From the NCBI RefSeq assembly GCF_963259705.1, contig NC_081844.1, positions 39,621,341 to 39,685,340 of the forward strand: 64,000 bases of DNA. The letters are read 5' to 3'. This stretch comes from Myotis daubentonii (taxonomy: Eukaryota > Chordata > Mammalia > Chiroptera > Vespertilionidae). Positions 21,768-34,736 of the stretch are shown here, piece by piece; position 1 is the first letter of the stretch, and every line of letters begins with the position of its first letter. Both the position numbers and the translations under genes were made by a program. The notes beneath the pieces are model-generated. The model was not told where the DNA came from. It made no database searches and saw nothing but the letters and a program-made list of their open reading frames with translations.

Positions 21768-22052
21768 AGAAATTGGTAAAGGGTACAAACTTTAGCCTAT
21801 AAGCTGAATAAAAATCTAATGTATAATGACTATAGTTGATAACACTGTATTGTATACCTGAAATTTGCTGAAAGTAGAACTTAAATGTTGTCACAAAAAT
21901 AAATTATATATGTGAGGCGATGGATTTCTTAATTAACTAGATAGGAGGAATCCCTAAACATTGTATATTTATATCAAATCATCACAACGTACACTTTAAA
22001 TATCTTATAATTCTATTTGTCAGTTATCCCTCAGTAAAGCTGAAAAAAATTA
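21768..22052 (+). mobile_element. L1 3' end
   Basis: GGTACAAACTTTAGCCTATA, GACTATAGTTGATAACACTG, ATATCAAATCATCACAACGT and CTCAGTAAAGCTGAAAAA form the typical 3' UTR end of older mammalian L1s, sense strand. Confidence 0.85.
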
Positions 22053-23039
22053 ATGCTGCAATAAGCATCATTGTGCTTTGTTAAATATGGACACATGATA
22101 GATATATTTTAATATTTTTAAGGACATAAACTTAAAAATATTATAAACTATGTTCGGTATTCTGTTCTATATTCACTTCTTTGTTGAAAATATCAATTGT
22201 TTGTCATATATTCAGTCTTTTTTGTTGTTCTAGTATTTGCTAATTTTATGTGCATGTTACATTTCATATTCTTTTAATCAAGAATGTGCTTCTAATCACA
22301 AATATCTTTATTGGTCAAACAAATAATGAACATTGGTTAAGAAATATATAACAGTAGTAACAAGACATTTTGTCTTTACACTTAGAATAAAAGCTTCTTT
22401 TCAAATTTAAAAGAATATGGGCTTTTAATAAGATATTTGGAGCACAGAATTTTGGGGCAGTGAAACTACTCTTCCTGATACTATAATGATGGATACATGT
22501 CACTAAAATTTGTTCAACCCCATGAAACATACAATACCAAAAGTGAGCCCTGACTTTGGTGTTCAGGCAGCAAGGATGTGTCAGCGTCATTTCATTTATT
22601 GTAGCAAATGCACACTCTGTTCTGGGTGCTGATAATGGAGGAGGCTATGCGTGTGAGGGGGCAGGAGGTATATGGGAAATCTCTGCACCTTCCCCTTCAG
22701 TCGTGCTGTGAATTTATAGCTGCTCTTAAAAAAATAAACTCTATAAAACAAGGAAATGTAATTTTTTTCTGCCATGTTTACCCAATGGAAAACAGAATCA
22801 TTGATTTGAATCAGATTGTGCCCTACTAGAAACGTTTTCATTCGCTTCAGGATATGACCGCCATTTTCCAGAATCCTCAGCCAATAAACAGAGTAAGATT
22901 CCAGAGATTTCTACTTTCTTAGCCAGCTTGGAGATTTTATAAATATAGTTTTTGCAACTTCTATCAAGCATGCCAGAATGAGATTTACTATCTCTGAATT
23001 ATAAAGTTGATATGAATAATTTTGTCTTTCATTTTTATA
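22053..23039. other. Unique sequence
   Basis: No gene or repeat recognised. Opposite-strand frames near 22596-22841 overlap and have no domain. Confidence 0.45.
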
Positions 23040-23095
23040 GGTTTTTTTTTATTAGTTAAGGTATTACAAATGTGTCCTCATCCCCCCCATCATTT
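23040..23095 (-). mobile_element. Short L1 3' fragment
   Basis: TTTTTATTAGTTAAGGTATTACAAATGTGTCC (given here only by its position 23047-23079) followed by a CCCCCC run resembles the antisense 3' end of the younger bat L1 type also seen at 15993. Confidence 0.45.
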
Positions 23096-23264
23096 TTATA
23101 GTTTTGATCAAAGTTACGGGATCATTCAATGAGCATTTGACAATGCCGAAGCTTTATCTGACCAGTTCCAGTCGTGGATTATTCTCCAGTCGAGAATAAT
23201 TTACTTGTTCATTTTCATTAAATCTTCTTTAAATAAAGAATTTATAACGTCCCGTTTGCAGATG

Positions 23265-23985
23265 TTATGGAGCGAGGATGTGGAGAAAAGGGAACCCTAG
23301 TTCACTGCTGTTGGGGATGCAGACTGGTGCATAACTGGTGTTATGGAAAACAGTATGAAGTTTCCTCAAAAAATTAAAAATGGAACTGGAATTTGACCCA
23401 ATGATCCCACTTCTAGGAATATATCCTAAGAAAATGGAAACACCAATCAGAAAAAAAATGCATCCCTATGTTCATAGCAACGCAATTTATATTAGCTAAG
23501 ATCTGGAGCAGCCCAAGTGCCCATCCGTAGAGGAGTGGAGAAAAAAGCTGTGGTACAGTTATACCTTGGAATACTATGCAGCAGTAAAAAAGAAGAATCT
23601 CTGACCCTTTGAGACAGCATGGAGGGACCTGGAGGGTATCTGCTAAATGAAATAAGTCAGTCAAAAAAATACAAGTATCACATGATCTCACTCATATGTG
23701 GAATCTAAGTAACAAAATAAACTGATGAACGGAGTGGATCCAGAGACATGGAGTCAAGGAACAGAGTATGGAATCTCAGAGGGGAGGTGGGGGAGGGTGG
23801 GTGTCTGGGAAATAATCAATCAAGAACATTGAATGAATATATGCATGGCCAATGGCTAGAGACAATGGGGCAGTGAGGGCCTGGGGCAGGAGGGGAAGAG
23901 GCAGAGGCGGGCTGGAGGAGGTCATTGCGAAGGGGGGGACATATACAATACTTTCAACAATAAAGAATTATGGAGAGAGAAAAAA
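23265..23985 (+). mobile_element. L1 3' end (younger type)
   Basis: Sense L1 sequence past ORF2: GATGTGGAGAAAAGGGAACC, TTGACCCAATGATCCCACTT, ACTATGCAGCAGTAAAAAAG, TGATCTCACTCATATGTGG, and the terminal AATACTTTCAACAATAAAGA. It is 5'-truncated, as most L1 copies are. Confidence 0.92.
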
Positions 23986-24430
23986 AAAAGTCAAACTTTT
24001 AAAAACAGACGTTAGCATAGGGGTCACCAGGGGCTAGAGGGTAGGGAAAATGGGCAGATTTTTGCCAAAGGATACAAGCTTGCAGTTATAAAATAAGTTC
24101 TGAGAATCTAATGTACAGCATGGTAACTATAGTTAATAATACTGCATTATCCTATATAATAAAAGGCTAATATGAAAATTGTCCCCTCGGGAGTTTGATC
24201 GCTGGGAGTTCGACCGCTCACTATGATGTGTGCTGACCACCAGGCGGCGGTGCAGAATGAAGGAAGGCCCTCATCAGCCCTGATTGCCGGCCAGGCCTAG
24301 GGACCTTACCTGTGCATGAATTTTATGCACTGGGCCTCTAGTATACTTATAAGTTGTTAGGAGAGTAAATCTTAAGCATCCTCATAAATAAATACTTTTT
24401 GCTACGTCTGCATTAGCACAGAAAACACAC
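23986..24430 (+). mobile_element. Older L1 3' end, split by a Helitron
   Basis: Before the Helitron: GCTAGAGGGTAGGGAAAATG, AATCTAATGTACAGCATGGT, AGTTAATAATACTGCATTA. After it: TATACTTATAAGTTGTTAGG and AGAGTAAATCTTAAGCATCC. These parts join into a standard old L1 3' end across 24150-24341. Confidence 0.85.
24150..24341 (+). mobile_element. Short Helitron (192 bp) inside an L1
   Basis: Starts TCCTATATAATAAAAGGC and ends GCATGAATTTTATGCACTGG plus GCCTCTAG. The target is A|T. The octamer-like motif is lost here (ATGAAAAT at 24172). Confidence 0.94.
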
Positions 24431-25029
24431 ATTTGCACATGCACACACTGAGACAAGATAGAAAAACATGTCTGTTGCATTGATTTGATCTTGCTAGACT
24501 CTTATAAGGATAAATTTATCTAGAGGGTCTTAACATGTGTTAATATTATTTGACTTCTTTTTCAATGCGTTTGAATTTTAAGAGTATAATGTGTAATGGT
24601 GAGAAATCTTGAAACAGAATTATAGCCTAAGGAAAGTTTTCTTGGATAATATCCACTTTCAAATTAAAAGCCACACAACCTGTGATCTTTTAAAAGTACT
24701 CATTGAAATAAGTTTCACATTGAGTTTATTAAAACATTTTAATTTTGGAACCTAAATTTAAATAGACTATTATTTTTGTTACTCAAACTATTTCTTTTTC
24801 TCTCTCCATATGGGCCAATGTCTTTCTGGGAAACATACCAGTCAACAACCCTAAGTTTTACATATCACACTACAGGAATATAAAGAGATTGATTTCTCTC
24901 ACTCAGTTCCATTGACAGAATTTCCAACGGTGGACTCCCTGGTATAATAAAGAATATTTCTGGTACCTGTTCCTAGAGCTTGCCATAGAACTTCAAAAAC
25001 CATTGAGATTTCTTGAATGATAAATATTA
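24431..25029. other. Unique sequence
   Basis: No gene or repeat recognised. Confidence 0.45.
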
Positions 25030-25620
25030 TGTTAATGAAAGTATTTGTGGTGGGTGCCTAGATAGCTTCAGATTGTAAGTTTGACACCAGAGAGACCAGG
25101 GACCTGACTAGAAAGTTGGAATTTTCAGCCCCTGAATCTCCGGAGAAGAGATAAGGGCCAGAGATTGAGTGCAATTACATGGCCAATGATTTCATAGTCA
25201 TGCCTACTTAATGAAACCCCAACAAGAACTCTGTACAGCAAGGCTTTTCCTGATTGGTGAATAGCTTGAGATGCTAAGAGAGTGGGGCCCCAGACTCCAT
25301 GAGGAGAAAGCAAGGTCTAGAGACCCTCCCAGACCTTGCCCTATGCAACTTTTCACTTGGCTGTTCCTGAGTGGTGTCTTGTATAATAAAACTGTAATTA
25401 TGAGTTCTATCAAATTATGGAAACTGAGGGAGCCATAGAAACCCCCCAACTTATAGTAGGTGAGTCAAAAGTGTGGATGACCTGGGGACCCCACTGCAGC
25501 AGGTGTCTGAAGTGAGGGCAGTCTTAGAGGACTGAGCCCTTCACCTGTGGAGCCCACTACTAACTCCAGGTAGTTAATGCCAGAATGGAATTACAGTCCA
25601 CATTTGGGATGGAAACAGAA
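25030..25620 (+). mobile_element. Endogenous retroviral LTR-like relic
   Basis: The run TTGGCTGTTCCTGAGTGGTG with AATAAA at 25385-25390, then TGAAGTGAGGGCAGTCTTAG, ACTGAGCCCTTCACCTGTGG and TAACTCCAGGTAG, resembles the R/U5-side of an old mammalian LTR family. The family name and the boundaries are uncertain. There is no coding sequence. Confidence 0.5.
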
Positions 25621-26594
25621 TGGACTTTGACTAGCCAGGCCTAATCAGTGAAGCCAAATAATGGGATAATCCAGCTTGGATCTTCTTCCCACCCTGAACC
25701 AATCGATGGTCACAATGATAAACACCTTTGGCAACCATGTGAATTTAGAAGGGAGGAGCAGTTTCTAGAAAAGAGATGTGGGGCAGACAACATCCTGATG
25801 CTCTACTCCCACAGCTCAGAGCATCAGCATCCAGATCTGACCGAGTATGTCATGCATTTCATTCTTAAATCTAGTCAGATCTGCAGATGGTTCCGCCAAC
25901 ACTATACATTCGTGTAATCACACACACGGCTGGAAGGCCATGTGATGCTGAACTTCTAAATGTTAAAACATTTCAAAATGACAAAACACTTTTCAGCAGC
26001 TAAAGCATATTACAATTGAGAGTTTACAAATAGTAACCTGATCTTATAAACAGCTGCCTGTGGATTTCATGTATCTAGAAAATCATCCAGTGTTTTACTC
26101 AAGTCTAGACTTTCTTTGATACAATAAATAAGTACCCTCCTAAACACAGCCGTGAAAATAAATATAAGGTCTATTCTAGCATTACATATGCAAAAGAGAG
26201 TCGTTTCCCACGTGGCATCGTGGTAAGCTATAATGGTTACACAGAAAGAAAGCCTTGGAGAGCTGAAAGAGTAAAGATGAACACAGACTACCTTCACTAG
26301 CAAGGTACACACCAGAAAGCAAACTCATCCTGCTCTGTTACTTTCTGCCTGCAGAAGTCTTCCCTCGCGCCCTATGGATGTGTTCCATATTTCACGCACT
26401 CCAATGCAGTATTTCATATATTAGCTCTTAGCCTTCTATATGGTAGTTGCCTGGGAATTCACCTGTTTTCCCAGAAGGCGACCCAGGAATTGAGAACATA
26501 AACTGTCTTCTATTCTGTTTAGCCCTCAAAACCAGCGCAGTGCCTAGAACATAGCGGGAGCACCATAGCTATCCATTATATTTGCTTGTTTGAT
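25621..26594. other. Unique sequence
   Basis: No gene recognised. AGTGCCTAGAACATAGCGGG near 26539 looks like the 3' tail of a MIR or L2. Confidence 0.45.
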
Positions 26595-26710
26595 GGTCTT
26601 TGGCCAGTGACCTCAACTTTCTGAGTGTTGGTTTGCGTGTGGATAACAGGAAGGTAATTATAATCCTTACTTCACTAGGTTGTTATGAGGATTAAATGCT
26701 GCTGTTGCTG
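26595..26710 (+). mobile_element. MIR SINE relic
   Basis: GGCCAGTGACCTCAACTTTC and TAGGTTGTTATGAGGATTAA are typical of the MIR core and 3' half. Confidence 0.65.
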
Positions 26711-27770
26711 TTGATAACTGAGGCCCAGTCAGCAATCATTATTCACTGATTAGAAGCCATAAGACCCAAAGCAAGCTATTTATAGTTGGAGAAATCACAA
26801 GAGGTCCAAGTCACTGTTCTCAAAATAAGCAGCAAATAAACTCTCATTATTGAGACAGCCATCCCCTCTCCTGGCATCTCTGTGGTCATTAAACTCTGGA
26901 CATTATTAGAGTTATTTGAATACTTATCAATCATTTAGGCATTCATATGTACTACTTGCTATTTGTTTGTTCGTAACAAGTCATCAACTTAATTTAATTA
27001 GAAGTCAAATAATGCAATTTTGGTTTACTTTTTGCTACAGGTTTAGAGACTTTATTACACTTTGTAATGGTGCAATAAAGAAAAAAATCTGGTGGTTTTT
27101 CTATTTACTTTCTTACACCACTTTGTTTCAGCATCCTTGGCTTTGACATTTACCTTTTTAGCAAGTCAGCTCTGCTTCTTACTAATTCATGTTCTCTACC
27201 CTGAGATGGTAGTCAAGAAAATAAACATATTATTAGAGGAAATTTATAACATAGATGAAATTATTCATTAAGAAATCATGCTTACGCTCTTTATAGAAAT
27301 CAAGATCATAACATCCCATTTATGCCATAATTTTTCAAGAAATAATTTCAGTTATAGTTTAAAACACACATACACACAGACATTGGAAAGAGCAAGTACA
27401 CATGAAGTTTCAGCAAGCAAATAAAATCTCTTTTTAACCAAAAAGAAAAATATCTTCACAATGAACCCCTGAGATGCAAGCAGAATTCTGAAAAAAAAAA
27501 AAAAAATTCTACTAAAGAAACTGGTAGGTATGAGCTGAGAATTAGGGCTGTAGTTAGACATAATACCCTAAAGAAAAGAAATACTTGTTTTTTAAAGTCA
27601 CACTCATCAAAGATATACTATTTAATTAGGAAAGGCAATGCCATTCTTTTGAATATTTTTGTTGAAGAGAATAAAACTCATCAACTAGAATTTAAATGTA
27701 TTGCATTGAGTAAAGGTACTTGACCCTTGCCAACTACCAAATTAATTTGACATAAAAATTGAAGTGATTT
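26711..27770. other. Unique sequence
   Basis: AT-rich with an A16 run near 27490-27505. No gene or named repeat. Confidence 0.45.
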
Positions 27771-27992
27771 GGCCCTGGTTGGTTTTTCAGTGGTTACAGC
27801 TTCAGCCTGAGGACTACAGAGTCCCAGGTTGGATTCCTCATCAAGGGCAAATACCTCAATTGCAGGTTTCCCAGACCTGGTAGGAGCGAAGGTGGAAGGC
27901 AGCCAATCAATGTTTCTCTCTCTCTTCCCCTTCTCCCTCCCTTCCATTCTGTCTAGAAATCAATGGAAAAAATAGCCTCCGGTGAGGATTAA
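27771..27992 (+). mobile_element. Ves SINE
   Basis: Begins GGCCCTGGTTGGTTTTTCAG and shows the B-box-like GGTTGGATTCCTC, CCAATCAATGTTTCTCTCTC, and the tail AATCAATGGAAAAAATAGCC with CTCCGGTGAGG. This tail is the AATCAATGG type, seen also at 48441. Confidence 0.9.
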
Positions 27993-28085
27993 AAAAACAA
28001 ACAGGAGAGGGTCAATGGGGGGAAAACAAAGGGGATATCTGTAATACTTTCAACAATAAAGACACATTTAAACTAAACAAAACAA
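27993..28085 (+). mobile_element. L1 3' tail fragment
   Basis: GAGAGGGTCAATGGGGGGAA and TAATACTTTCAACAATAAAG match the terminal part of the L1 at 23935-23970. Confidence 0.7.
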
Positions 28086-28979
28086 AAACCTTGTTGTTAT
28101 AAAATGACCAAATATTAAAAAAAAAAACCAGAAAAAAAATGAAGTTACTTGAACTATTAATTGCATAAGTAGACCTTATATTGAGCCAGTTTTAGAAGCT
28201 TATTAATTCAAGGATTTTTTTTAATCTTCAATGAAACATACTATCCCCATAGGATGTTTGCTCCAAATAAGTTCTTAGGAAATTATAACCCAGGGTGTAC
28301 TTCGTTTGACACCACGTAGGACGTCACAATTAACTGTTGGTGATCACGCTCCAGAATCTCGCCAGAGGCATGTGAAGCATGTCGCTTTTTGAGTTATTGC
28401 CAGCGAACACTTATTTTGTGGTGTATGAATATCGCCAGGGAAATTCAGAACCCGTCAGCCACTTAGGCCTCCTGTTAAGACTCCCAAGTGGTTTTATTAA
28501 AGTCGCCACATTGCACCCCATTAGGAGTTGTCATGCAATGTTTTATTTTGATATTTTACTTCACTGATTTTCATCATAGTTTCCTACCTAGATTCCAGAC
28601 ACTATGACTGCATTCATAAACTTGCATATAATATGCATGTGAAATCATATTTCCTTCTTGGACACGTTAGCGAAATTCCGTCTGTCTGTTCCTTTTTAAA
28701 CTGTTCAGTTTTCCACATTGAAAAAGAGAATTGGGTTACAATTACCCACTATGACTTTTCATCAAAATAATATTTTAGGTTGGGGATAACATTGTTCCAT
28801 ATTATCCCTTGCCTGAGGAGTTTAAAATATTTTACATACCCAGATATTTCTACAATAAACCTCAAGTCATATTACAGCTATTTAAAGTTGAAAGGGAATT
28901 TTAGAGATTTTTCTAGTGGAACCCTTTTATTTCCCAGATAAGAAAGCTCACTCAAAAAGATGAAAGAAGCCGAGGGCAT
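28086..28979. other. Unique sequence
   Basis: No gene or repeat recognised. Confidence 0.45.
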
Positions 28980-29165
28980 GGTGGCTGAGAACGTGAACTC
29001 TAGTGCCAGACTGCCTGGGTTCAAGGCGGCTTCCACCGCAGCCTCACTGTGCGGCCTTGGAGACTTATTTCACTTCTCTGTGTCTTTGTTTCTGTGTCTA
29101 TAAAATTGTTGTAATAATATCTACTCTACAGGGTTTCTGCAAGAATGAGCTAATGCATACCTGTC
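28980..29165 (+). mobile_element. MIR SINE
   Basis: AGTGCCAGACTGCCTGGGTT, GTGCGGCCTTGGAGACTTAT and CTCTACAGGGTTTCTGCAAG follow the MIR consensus order from the tRNA-like head to the 3' part. Confidence 0.85.
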
Positions 29166-30289
29166 CATGAAGAACAATTCTCCCCCAATTCCACAGTTTC
29201 AGTGAAGAGGGAATTTCCCTAAATACCCCTGATTATGACTTTGGAGGAGATAGAGTTGTGCAGCCCAGATCCTTTCTCTCCCTTTATCCTGGGAGCTGCT
29301 GCCCACAGGACACCCAACTTCCGCTCTATTCTATTCACCTTAAATGGTCCTTCATTTGGAAAATCCTACAGTCAACCATCGTGGCTGACGGCTGGATGAA
29401 AAACACGTTTCCATGATTGAGCATGTGGAAGGCTGCCATTGCCACATTGATAATGGCTTCATTAGTCGTGAAGGTGATATTTGGATTGCCATCCAACCCG
29501 TTTTGTTTCCTCTCTCATTGGGTTCAGACTCTGGCAAGAAAACACCAACATAAAGCGTGTAGCTCACACAGGGCCTGACATGAGCACTCAATTTACAGGA
29601 ATTGTTACCATCATTATTTTCGTCTTGCTCAAAATTGCCTGTCACACTAGCATCAAAATTAATATCACAACCGAGGTCCCTTAATTACAGCACTAAGATC
29701 TTATAAAGGGGAAAAGGAGCTTTCTTTAATACCTAAGATCATATTATGTTTCTATTTCACGGCACTTCAGATCCACTGACCAAGCACTATGCCTTTATAT
29801 GAGACAGATTTGTGATACAAATATTTTTAAAATATTCTTTGGACCTACAATTCAAATAATAGTACTTTATAATCTTACATAAAATATTTAAAACATATCT
29901 TAATATTTTTAGTTATAAAAATATGGAAGTAAAAATAACAGTCAAAGTTTTGTTTCTCAAATGAATAAATTGCATTTCTTGGATATGAGTTATCAGTTTA
30001 TAAATGCTACATTCCTCATCTTTATAACTTTTGGGGCTATAATTTTCCATTTAAATTTGCTATTTGCCATTTCCCACAATTAACCTCATACTACTAAACT
30101 AGAAACTATACACCCTACATAGACCATACACATAGAGGGGAATTTTTTTTAAATTTTAGTAAATTTCTCTTTTTAATGTTATAGTTTAATAGAACCATCT
30201 GTGAATGTTTGTATAGAGGAATTTTGAATAACAGACTTTACATTTCTTTAGTGCATTTTAGGGTCTTTTTAATTGTCTTGTTCACCATA
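29166..30289. other. Unique sequence
   Basis: No gene recognised. The minus frame at 29352-29645 and plus frame at 29481-29684 overlap each other; no domain. Confidence 0.45.
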
Positions 30290-30835
30290 AATCAGACCAT
30301 GTAGTTCCCCATTCAAAACCTTCTATTGTCTTCCCATCGCATATGGAATTCAATCGCCTGCCTCCCTCTGACCCCATCTCCACTGAGCCCTCCCTGTCAC
30401 TCAGGGCCTTCTAGCCACAGTTTACTTTCTTGCAGTGTTGGGTTATTATGCTAAGGGCATCTCCTTCTCAGGCTTTTGGACTTTTTCTTCCCCCTGCCAA
30501 GGACTCTCTTCTCTCAGATGTTGGTTCATCCCTTCACTTCACTCAAGTCACTACTCCAATGCCATCTCCTTAAAGTGACCTTTTCTCACCATCATCCTCT
30601 CAAATACCCCCACACTCACACTCTATTACCCCTATCACTTTACTTTGCTTTATTGTCCTCATAGCCCTCGTCACTACTTGATAATATATGCATATTTGTT
30701 ATTTATTTCTTTATTATCTGCTTCCCCTACTAAGATGTAAGGTCCATGAAACTAGAAATGTAATTTATTTATATCTGTATCTCAAGCACCTGGCAAATGG
30801 TAAACACAAATGTGTGTTAAATTAATAAATAAAAG
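30290..30835 (+). mobile_element. L2 LINE 3' end
   Basis: TTCAAAACCTTCTATTGTCTTC, CTAAGATGTAAGGTCCATGA and the end CAAGCACCTGGCAAATGG are in the order of the L2 3' UTR. The 62-codon frame inside is chance. Confidence 0.75.
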
Positions 30836-31114
30836 ATGAATTCTCATATGTCAGTATTTAGCACAGCCTCTGGCTTACAGTGAATGATGATTAAGTGATG
30901 GTTGACTGAATGAATAAGATGTTTCATTCAACAAAAAATATTGCTCCCAATACAAAAGGCATGACTGCCTGTCTGCAGACATCTCAGACACTGACTGGAG
31001 AGAAAAAAAACTACATGCACTAAAATTTTTTTAATGACGTGTAATACTGTGCTAAGCTGAATGTAATCTGTTCTACAAAATTGTATCTAAATCAATGATA
31101 CAGCTAATAAGTGC
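30836..31114. other. Spacer with SINE/LINE tail
   Basis: GCACAGCCTCTGGCTTACAG with TGACTGAATGAATAAG nearby looks like another L2 or MIR tail; the rest is unassigned. Confidence 0.4.
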
Positions 31115-31325
31115 ATGACTGCTCAGGCAGTAGAGTTGGACTGATTTGGAAAACATTGTTATACATAATGTTTGGTGTGAAGTTTAGGATAACACCTGGG
31201 CTCAAGTTCTAATAATACTACCTGTGAGCAATGTGGCATTTATTTAATATTCCTGGATCTCAATTTACTGGAAATTAAGGGTAAAGCTCTACTTCACAGA
31301 ATCATTGTGAGAATTAAATTAGATA
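31115..31325 (+). mobile_element. MIR SINE relic
   Basis: GGCAGTAGAGTTGGACTGAT, CACCTGGGCTCAAGTTCTAA and CAGAATCATTGTGAGAATTA fit a diverged MIR in sense orientation. Confidence 0.6.
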
Positions 31326-31959
31326 TTTTAATTGTTTATTGAGATTAGGTATAGATGTGAAAGCATTTCATATATAGTAAAGTGATAAACACATAGTAAC
31401 TGTAAATATATATTTTTATTTTTTCATTTGTGCTTAACATACACAGAATTAGAGTAATCAAAATTCTTAATTCATAACACACATTCATTATTGGTCCAGG
31501 CTTGGCTTACCTTTATTTAGTCGCCTTATTATTTAGTTAGAATTTTTAATAATGTGATAAGCATTCAAGAAATCATCATTAAAAACATAAGCTAGCACCC
31601 TGATAACAATTTACATCTAGCCATGTAGTCTCCTCTCTCACCTCCTGCCTCCCCACTGAGTCCCACATTCACTCTTCCCTTGTTTTCTTCTTAAGCAGCC
31701 TAATTGAATCAGGGTATACCTTCCTTATCTTCAATAATTTACTTAAGTATTCTTATAGTTTCTATATAGCTATCTATAAATAATGGCAGTTTTATTTCTC
31801 CTTATGCCTCTAATTTCTTTTTCTGATCTTACTACACTAACAGCTACAGAAAAATGTTGAAAGTCTCAAAATTGATGAACTAAGTATCTATGGTAAGGTA
31901 CTAGCAAGTGAAAAACAAAGCAAACCCATGAAAAGAAGAAAAACTATATAATATTATTC
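31326..31959. other. Unique sequence
   Basis: No gene or repeat recognised. Confidence 0.45.
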
Positions 31960-32450
31960 ATGGTAAGACTGCATATCCATGACTACATATCCACGTGGGC
32001 CTGACCTAATCACATGAGCCCTTTAAAAACAGTGTTTTCTTCATTTCTTCTCAGAAAAGTGAGTCAGAGAGACAAATTCAACCTAAGGAAATAAGGACAT
32101 TTTCCATTGTAGAAAATGGAAAAGGCCTTGGAGCAAAGACCTCAGAGTGGCCTCTAGATGTTGAGAATGGCTCGCACCTGACTGTCAGCACAGAAACAAG
32201 GATCTCAGTCCTACAACCACAAGAAACTGAATTCTGCTAACAACTTCAATGAGCCTAGAAGCGTATTGTTCCCCACAGCCTGCAGGCAAGAGCTGATGGA
32301 CACTTGGACTTCAGCCTTGAGAAACCTGAACTGAGAACCCAACCATGACTTCTGACCTACAGAACTGTGAACTCATAAATGGGTGTTATTTTAAGCCACC
32401 ACACTTCTGGTAATTCGTTACACAGGGGGGGAAAAAAACTAAGACAGATG
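31960..32450 (+). mobile_element. MLT1-like MaLR LTR
   Basis: GTGGGCCTGACCTAATCACA, GTGGCCTCTAGATGTTGAGA, then TTCTGACCTACAGAACTGTG and TTATTTTAAGCCACC with TGGTAATTCGTTACA give the MLT1 order through to its 3' end. A solo LTR, ancient. Confidence 0.8.
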
Positions 32451-32464
32451 TGTAATAGGCACCT

Positions 32465-32885
32465 CAAGCTCAACATTTCCAAAACTGAACTCTTGATCTT
32501 CTCTCCAAATGGCGTCACCTCATTCTTCCCCATTTTCATTGATGGCACCTCCTTCCTTCCAGTTGCTAAGGCCAGAACACTTGTGTTAATCCTCTCCTCT
32601 CTTTCTCTCAGAACCCATGTCTGAACTGCCAGGAAATCCTGTTGGCTCTGCTTTCAAACTATATCCAAGTTCAATATGTGTTACCACCTCCTCTGCTACC
32701 ACTTTTGTCCAAAACACTGTCCTCATCCCTCACTTTGATGAGTGCAATCACTTCATAACTGTATTCCCCTGCTTTTAACTTACCCCTATGTCTGTTCTCA
32801 ACATAGTGGCCTAAAGAGCCATTTTAAAACTATCAGTCAGGTCATGGAACTCTTTTATTCAAAACACCACAGTGAGTCCTCTTTT
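32465..32885 (+). mobile_element. L2 LINE 3' part
   Basis: AAAACTGAACTCTTGATCTT, GATGGCACCTCCTTCC with CAGTTGCTAAGGCCAG, and the AAACTATATCCAAGTTC to TCATGGAACTC run resemble the C-terminal ORF2 and 3' end of L2. No intact frame remains. Confidence 0.72.
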
Positions 32886-34129
32886 TACCAAGCACTTGCG
32901 ACATAGAAGAATGGATACTGTCCTCAAATAGCTTCTAGTCCTGCTACTAGTATTCTGTGTAGGGGGGAAAAACAAGGAAAGTGATATTTGAAAATTATTT
33001 CAGAGTATAATTTTACATCCAACACAGTTGTTTATTTCATTGGACAAATTTACAAACAAAACTCAGTGAAAAAGAATCTCTTGATTATCCCCACACTCAA
33101 ATTTTCTGAGAACAGTAAGAGGCCTAGATATTCTCTGCTCTGAAATCCTTTGGAAACTTTTTTTGAAAATTGGCATTCGTTTCCAGAACCTCTGCTACTT
33201 TTCAGCCACTGGGACCCTGGCAGGTCAGTTGGCCTCTGAGACTCAATTTCTCATCTGAATTGGGAGTCAGTGAGGCCTGCCCTACCCAAATCATGGGGCC
33301 ACTGTAAGAATTAACTTAGATTCTCACGTTTGGGGAAAATGTTGTAACTGAAGACCTCTGTACACAAGTATATCCTTATTATTAACAACACTATTTAGCA
33401 GCCTCCCTGGTGACTGCGTGGCCTCTCAGCACCTCATCACTCCTCCTGCAGCCAATGAACTTTCCTATAAAATTACAAAGATTTCCAGACCCGCAGGTGA
33501 CCCTTAGGCGTGGGTGCTCATTGCTTACCCTGTGACCAAGTAATGAAGAGCAAGTTATGGCTCGTAAATTTTCCGAGCTGTCTTATTCCTGCAGAATTTG
33601 AAACGAAGGCAGAAAGGGGAATTGGGGTTATTTGGTAAATACAGCCATTCCTCCCTCTGAACAGGAATCCCAGTGTTCAAACGTCAGCTAGTATTGCCAG
33701 CACACTTCAGTTTCTGTCTCCCCTCATTTCTACATCCCCAGCCTTGCTGAGAAAAGAAATTGCAAAGCCGCACTAAGAAAGAGCAGAGCCATCTTCTCAA
33801 GACAGCATGGCGTTGTAAGAAGGTGTTGTACGTGCCTGCATAAGTCTGGTTGTGCATGCCCAGTTGTGAGATTATTTCTGGCTGCGGCACTCCCCGTGAC
33901 ACTGCCATAACATACAGTGTGGAGAAAACACAGCCACTAGGAGACAAGTCTGAATTACCAAATAGGAGAAATCTTAGAAGAAAGGGCTTCTAGCATAGTA
34001 TCGAGGCAGCCATATTTTTTTTTATTCTGACAGATCACACCACTCCTACCATACATGAGTTAAAGCAAAAACAAATCTCATCAATATTTTCACTAGGCTT
34101 TCATTTCTTTTGCCTCCCACATCTCTTTT
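32886..34129. other. Unique sequence
   Basis: No gene recognised. A minus frame of 87 codons at 33684-33947 has no domain. Confidence 0.45.
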
Positions 34130-34605
34130 GCCCAGAGTAGGTGCTTTGAATAGACTTGGTATGTGGGATATCTTCTGTTTCCCCCCAAGATCTATGCTCC
34201 ACCTTCCAGACCATGATTTCTGCACTGGGAGTCTGGCCTGTGTGGAACACATCACCCTCTGACGTCTAATTGGGTAGAGCCAAAGGGTGTTCCATCGGGA
34301 GACAAGGAAAAGGAGAGTGAGATCTGAAAATTTATCCCCCTGACTCCCAAATTGGGAGGGCACTTCAGGCTGTTATGTCCCTCAACTCTTCCCAAGGCAA
34401 TACTGCCTCTCTCTCTCTCTCCTACTTTGTCCTTCTGGCTTTTGGTAACCATGCCTGCTGCCTTGTCCCTTGGGTCTAGAGATTGTGACAGCCCTTGTCA
34501 TTTCCTTACACTGTCACCACCACTTTATAAAACTTATTAAACCCAAGTTCTTTGTTTTGCAGGCAGCATCTAATTCTTGCTGGGCTTCTGACTGATACAC
34601 TTGCT
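34130..34605 (+). mobile_element. Old L1 (L1M-like) 3' relic
   Basis: TTATAAAACTTATTAAACCC and TTGCTGGGCTTCTGACTGAT resemble the 3' end of the oldest L1M families. Assignment is weak. The three overlapping frames inside are unrelated to each other. Confidence 0.4.
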
Positions 34606-34736
34606 GAATTAAGTGAGCATGTCCTAAATATTTATTTTATTTAACAGACACATAATTATGAAAGAGCAATTTGGTAGAGAATTCCATATGATTTTAGCAT
34701 ATCGTATGTGTGTCTTTATATTTTAACTTGGGGCCC

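Noticed and set aside
25030..25620. Possible exon with poly-A signal (AATAAA at 25385)
   Set aside because: The surrounding sequence fits an old LTR, whose own poly-A signal explains the motif; no frame supports a terminal exon.
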